From: Cytophagales bacterium
Lineage (GTDB): Bacteria > Bacteroidota > Bacteroidia > Cytophagales > Cyclobacteriaceae
Assembly: GCA_003500135.1 (NCBI GenBank)
Contig: DNTA01000109.1
Location: 1 to 27,860, forward strand
Reading direction: 5' to 3'
DNA: 27,860 nucleotides
The notes beneath the pieces are model-generated. The model was not told where the DNA came from and searched no databases. It worked only from the letters and a program-made list of their open reading frames with translations. Positions 24,705-27,860 of this stretch are shown piece after piece. Positions within the stretch are counted from its first letter, which is position 1. Every line of letters starts with the position of its first letter. The position numbers and the translations under genes were made by a program.

Positions 24705-25478
24705 ATGTCTGTATATACAACTGAGATAGCATCAGATAGTATCTCAAGTGACAACCCGATACATCAGCGATTGTTGAAAGCATACGTAGTTGCCAAAGAT
24801 TTTGTTAAAGGAGATGTGTTGGAAGTTGGCGTTGGAGAAGGCCGCGGTGTGGAGATGCTTATGCCGGGATGTGACACCTTTACAGGTATTGATAAGATTG
24901 ATGAAGTGATTCAGGATCTTTCAGGGAAGTATCCGCAGGGCATTTTCAAACAGATGAATATACCACCTTTTGATGGTCTGGCATCTAATAAATATGACAG
25001 TGTAATTAGTTTTCAGGTGATTGAGCACATAAAAAATGACCTGGGTTACCTCAAAGAAATTCACCGTGTACTAAAGCCCGGAGGTAAAGCTTTGATTACC
25101 ACCCCCAACATCAAGAAAACCCTTACACGAAATCCATGGCACATTAGAGAATACACGGCATCGGAGCTTAAACGGCTATGCCACAAGGTTTTTGATCAGG
25201 TAGAAATGAAGGGTATTGCCGGAAATGAAAAAGTGATGGAGTACTACGAGATGAATAAAAAATCGGTGGAGAAAATTATACGTTGGGATATTTTTAATCT
25301 GCAGTACCGATTACCTGCTGCCGTATTACGCGTTCCTTACGACCTGTTAAACAGAATGAACCGAAATAAATTAGAAGGTTCAAAAAATGATTTGGTGAGT
25401 AGTATTGATCATAGTGATTATTTGTTTTCTGACTCAGCAGAGTCCAGTCTGGACCTTTTTGCTGTTTTAACCAAATAG
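24705..25478 (+). CDS. Class I SAM-dependent methyltransferase
   Basis: This 257-residue protein has the Rossmann methyltransferase order: SAM loop VLEVGVGEGRG (38-48), acidic end of strand 2 TGIDKID (60-66), ISFQVIEHIKND (101-112) as motif IV, and RVLKPGGKALITTPN (121-135). This is the Methyltransf_11/25 type, often acting on small molecules, lipids or quinones. The substrate is not evident; there is no ubiE-specific or other diagnostic motif. The C-terminal 100 residues are family-poor. The start ATG 24705 precedes a family-like N-terminus. It is divergent from the GWxTD gene and convergent with dnaK, ending 28 bases before a terminator stem. Confidence 0.85.
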   Translation: MSVYTTEIASDSISSDNPIHQRLLKAYVVAKDFVKGDVLEVGVGEGRGVEMLMPGCDTFTGIDKIDEVIQDLSGKYPQGIFKQMNIPPFDGLASNKYDSVISFQVIEHIKNDLGYLKEIHRVLKPGGKALITTPNIKKTLTRNPWHIREYTASELKRLCHKVFDQVEMKGIAGNEKVMEYYEMNKKSVEKIIRWDIFNLQYRLPAAVLRVPYDLLNRMNRNKLEGSKNDLVSSIDHSDYLFSDSAESSLDLFAVLTK

Positions 25479-25506
25479 AAATACAATGCTATTTGTTATT
25501 GAAAAC

Positions 25507-25538
25507 AAAAAAGACCGTCTGTAAGGACGGCCTTTTTT
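25507..25538. terminator. Bidirectional terminator between the methyltransferase and dnaK
   Basis: AAAAAAGACCGTC (25507-25519) pairs with GACGGCCTTTTTT (25526-25538) with a single A-C mismatch and a short TGTAAG loop (25520-25525). A and T runs flank the GC core, so it can stop transcription from both convergent genes. Confidence 0.88.
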
Positions 25539-25559
25539 GGTATTATACCTTAAGATGGC

Positions 25560-27494
25560 TTATTTTTTATCTTTGTCATCTACTTCTTCATATTCCACAT
25601 CAGATACGTCTGAGTCGCCTGACTGTTGTTCGGCCCCACCTGTTGTCTGGTCTCCGGCAGCTGCTTCAGGACCTCCCTGAGCGCCACCCTGCGCCTGATA
25701 AATCTCCTGTGAGGCAGCCTGCCATGCATTGTTCAATTCTTCCATGGCGGAATCAATTGCGGCAACATCCTGGGATTTATGTGCTTCTTTCAGCTTGTTC
25801 AGACTGTTTTCTATTGTAGTTTTATTTCCTTCAGAAAGCTTATCGCCAAATTCTTTCAATTGCTTTTCAGTTTGGAAAATCAGTGAGTCGGCTGTATTGA
25901 TTTTTTCAATACGCTCTTTCTCCTGCTTATCCGATTCGGCATTAGCTTCCGCTTCTTCTTTCATCTTATTGATTTCCTCTTCCGTCAGTCCTGAAGAAGC
26001 TTCGATTCTGATTTTTTGCTCTTTACCCGTTCCTTTGTCTTTAGCTGACACGTTGAGGATTCCGTTGGCATCGATATCAAAAGCCACTTCAATTTGAGGT
26101 ACTCCTCTTGGTGCAGGTGGAATTCCATCGAGGTGGAATCGACCTATGGACTTGTTGTCCTTGGCCATTGGGCGCTCACCCTGCAGCACGTGTATTTCTA
26201 CCGAAGGCTGATTGTCGGCCGCAGTAGAGAATACTTCGGATTTTTTGGTTGGGATTGTAGTGTTCGACTCGATCAGTTTGGTGAAAACACCACCAAGGGT
26301 TTCAATACCTAATGAGAGAGGAGTTACATCGAGAAGTAATACATCTTTCACTTCACCGGTAAGTACACCACCCTGAATGGCAGCGCCTATTGCTACAACC
26401 TCATCCGGGTTTACACCTTTTGAAGGCTTTTTGCCAAAGAACTTCTCTACTTCTTCCTGAATACGGGGAATTCTGGTTGAACCACCCACTAAAATCACTT
26501 CATCCACGTCAGAAGGCGATACGCCAGCATCTTTAAGGGCAATTCTACATGGCTCGAGTGTCCTTTGTACCAGGCCATCGGTCAATTGCTCAAATTTTGA
26601 ACGAGACAACGATTTCACAAGGTGTTTTGGCACACCATCCACTGGCATGATATACGGCAGGTTGATTTCTGTCTGCGTAGAGCTTGACAATTCAATTTTT
26701 GCTTTCTCAGCAGCCTCTTTCAATCGCTGCAGCGCCATTGGATCTTTTTTCAGGTCAACACCCTCATCTTTTTTGAATTCGTCGGCCAGCCAGTCGATAA
26801 TTGTTGAATCGAAGTCGTCACCACCCAGGTGAACATCACCATTTGTTGATTTTACTTCGAAGACTCCATCGCCAAGTTCGAGAATTGAAATATCGAAAGT
26901 ACCACCACCAAGGTCAAATACTGCAACCTGAATGTCCTTGTTCTTTTTATCAAGACCGTATGCCAATGCTGCCGCCGTGGGCTCATTGATAATCCTTTTT
27001 ACTTCAAGTCCGGCAATTTGTCCGGCTTCTTTTGTTGCCTGACGTTCAGCATCATTAAAATATGCAGGTACGGTGATTACCGCTTCGGTCACTTCTGAGC
27101 CGAGGTAATCTTCAGCTGTCGATTTCATTTTTTGAAGAATCATGGCTGATAGTTCCTGCGGTGTGTAAAGTCTTTCACCGATTCTTATGCGAACGGTATC
27201 ATTATTGCCTTTTTCAATTTTATATGAAACGTGCTTACGTTCCTCACTTACTTCAGAATGCTTCTTTCCCATGAAGCGTTTCATGGAGTAAACGGTGTTT
27301 TCCGGGTTGGTAATGGCTTGTCGCTTGGCAGGGTCACCTACTTTGCGCTCTCCATTGCCGTTATCCAAAAAAGCTACAATAGAAGGTGTGGTCCTCCTAC
27401 CTTCACTGTTTGGAATAACTACCGGTTCATTTCCCTCCATCACTGCCACGCAGGAGTTTGTTGTACCTAAGTCTATACCAATTATTTTTCCCAT
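25560..27494 (-). CDS. dnaK: Molecular chaperone DnaK (Hsp70)
   Basis: DnaK binds unfolded segments in an ATP-controlled cycle with DnaJ and GrpE. The 644-residue protein has the N-terminal ATPase domain ([55 protein letters not shown]), the substrate domain ([17 protein letters not shown], then GERPMAKDN and [14 protein letters not shown]), a helical lid, and a Gly/Ala/Gln-rich linker ending in [10 protein letters not shown]. The tail resembles the canonical acidic end. The ATG at 27494 is the family start. dnaJ and grpE are not adjacent here. The upstream region carries repeated sequences described separately. No CIRCE element was recognised. Confidence 0.98.
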   Translation of the reverse strand: MGKIIGIDLGTTNSCVAVMEGNEPVVIPNSEGRRTTPSIVAFLDNGNGERKVGDPAKRQAITNPENTVYSMKRFMGKKHSEVSEERKHVSYKIEKGNNDTVRIRIGERLYTPQELSAMILQKMKSTAEDYLGSEVTEAVITVPAYFNDAERQATKEAGQIAGLEVKRIINEPTAAALAYGLDKKNKDIQVAVFDLGGGTFDISILELGDGVFEVKSTNGDVHLGGDDFDSTIIDWLADEFKKDEGVDLKKDPMALQRLKEAAEKAKIELSSSTQTEINLPYIMPVDGVPKHLVKSLSRSKFEQLTDGLVQRTLEPCRIALKDAGVSPSDVDEVILVGGSTRIPRIQEEVEKFFGKKPSKGVNPDEVVAIGAAIQGGVLTGEVKDVLLLDVTPLSLGIETLGGVFTKLIESNTTIPTKKSEVFSTAADNQPSVEIHVLQGERPMAKDNKSIGRFHLDGIPPAPRGVPQIEVAFDIDANGILNVSAKDKGTGKEQKIRIEASSGLTEEEINKMKEEAEANAESDKQEKERIEKINTADSLIFQTEKQLKEFGDKLSEGNKTTIENSLNKLKEAHKSQDVAAIDSAMEELNNAWQAASQEIYQAQGGAQGGPEAAAGDQTTGGAEQQSGDSDVSDVEYEEVDDKDKK

Positions 27495-27679
27495 AATATT
27501 TTATTTAATGTCTTTGGTTTCAATTTTAATCGTCTACCAAAAGTTATCAATAGATATGCCAAGCTCTGATATGCCATTATTTAATGTCATATTGTCATGA
27601 ATATGAAATATTTTAAAAAACCTGCGTATTTCTATTGCGACATTCCGACATAAAGCTTCGTTCATTCGGGTAGGAAGTG

Positions 27680-27708
27680 GTTTCGCATAGGATATCCTAT
27701 GTTGAAAC
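27680..27708. promoter_or_regulatory. Large inverted repeat (candidate operator)
   Basis: CATAGGATATCCTATG (27686-27701) is a perfect 16-bp palindrome. It is flanked by outer arms GTTTC (27680-27684) and GAAAC (27704-27708) that also pair, with one unpaired base on the left and two on the right. It lies just upstream of the predicted promoter of the partial plus-strand gene. Confidence 0.55.
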
Positions 27709-27721
27709 ACGTAAGAGTTGA

Positions 27722-27752
27722 TTTGAATTTGAGAAAAATTGTTTTACTTTTA
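27722..27752 (+). promoter_or_regulatory. Candidate promoter of the 3'-edge gene (-33/-7)
   Basis: TTTG (27722-27725) is followed after 19 bp by TACTTTTA (27745-27752), one base off the -7 consensus TAnnTTTG. The expected transcript start is about 27759, close before the predicted TTG start codon. Confidence 0.55.
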
Positions 27753-27772
27753 GCATAAAAAAATGCATTATT

Positions 27773-27860
27773 TTGAGATTGAGGACTAAAATTAAAAAGT
27801 GGTTGCTGATAGACACGGTATTGGGTACCCTGTTTATCTTTTTGGTTCTACTGGTAATTT
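27773..27860 (+). CDS. Unidentified membrane protein, N-terminal fragment
   Basis: Reading from TTG 27773 gives MRLRTKIKKWLLIDTVLG followed by a strongly hydrophobic stretch (TLFIFLVLLVI) that runs off the window. A basic start then a membrane span indicates a membrane-anchored or exported protein. In-frame TTG 27779 is an alternative; no ATG exists in this frame after the stop at 27719. The start is supported by the -33/-7 site just upstream. The fold cannot be identified from 29 residues: a TamB-like protein or a sensor kinase would both begin like this, so no function is assigned. Confidence 0.4.
   Translation, partial: MRLRTKIKKWLLIDTVLGTLFIFLVLLVI

Larger units (their letters stand above)
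27495..27772. promoter_or_regulatory. dnaK upstream region with repeats and dyad
   Basis: This 278-bp divergent spacer contains the 12-bp direct repeat TTATTTAATGTC at 27501-27512 and 27577-27588, the 8-bp direct repeat GATATGCC at 27553-27560 and 27568-27575 (15-bp period), and a large dyad at 27680-27708. No CIRCE-type inverted repeat was seen. A minus-strand TAACTTTTGG near 27538-27547 resembles a -7 element but with a one-base-longer spacer. Confidence 0.6.

Noticed and set aside
1..27860. CRISPR arrays, tRNA or rRNA genes, insertion sequences, phage attachment sites
   Set aside because: No regularly spaced repeats, cloverleaf-like sequences, transposase frames or terminal inverted repeats were recognised by reading the spacers.

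Overview
The window looks like a chromosomal core segment of a Bacteroidota bacterium, most likely order Cytophagales. The support is a GldH gliding lipoprotein, a secreted protein with a type IX secretion (Por) C-terminal sorting domain, a GWxTD-domain protein, a long RicT/PSP1 protein beside gldH, several promoter-like sites matching the Bacteroidota -33 TTTG / -7 TAnnTTTG consensus, few clear Shine-Dalgarno sequences and moderate-to-low GC. The species cannot be named from sequence alone.

Layout. Bases 1-130 hold the start of a minus-strand thymidine/pyrimidine-nucleoside phosphorylase (cut by the window edge). A plus-strand pair (GT2 glycosyltransferase and a GT-C/GT87-like membrane mannosyltransferase, overlapping by 11 bp) occupies 305-2360. 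It converges on a minus-strand run murF, DUF2461 and a TPR protein (5512 down to 2369). A plus-strand secreted FG-GAP/VCBS-like protein and a PPi-type phosphofructokinase follow (5689-9291), closed by a strong bidirectional terminator. Then come hemA (minus) and, divergent from it, a membrane-anchored triple helix-hairpin-helix protein and a 1342-residue DUF4011-like SF1 helicase (plus, to 15904). The minus strand next carries recQ, purD, ricT and gldH in that order (21201 down to 15906). A plus-strand GDP-mannose synthesis gene (manC) converges on the translationally coupled minus-strand GWxTD protein/rlmB pair. A SAM methyltransferase (plus) and dnaK (minus) converge on another terminator. 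The window ends in a complex dnaK upstream region and the first codons of a plus-strand membrane protein.

How it fits together. Most genes are housekeeping: cell wall (murF), glycolysis (PPi-PFK), tetrapyrrole synthesis (hemA), purines (purD), DNA repair (recQ), rRNA modification (rlmB) and protein folding (dnaK). Lineage-specific surface biology is represented by gldH, the T9SS cargo, the GWxTD protein, manC and the GT2/GT-C pair. No rRNA, tRNA, CRISPR array, insertion sequence or phage gene was found.

The most interesting items are: the giant helicase, whose C-terminus can be aligned by eye to a Vsr/DUF559-type nuclease fold but lacks the acidic residue expected in the core; a 29-bp dyad (27680-27708) and two nested sets of direct repeats in the dnaK upstream region; a perfect 16-bp palindrome just before the methyltransferase start; and the two hairpins before the phosphofructokinase.
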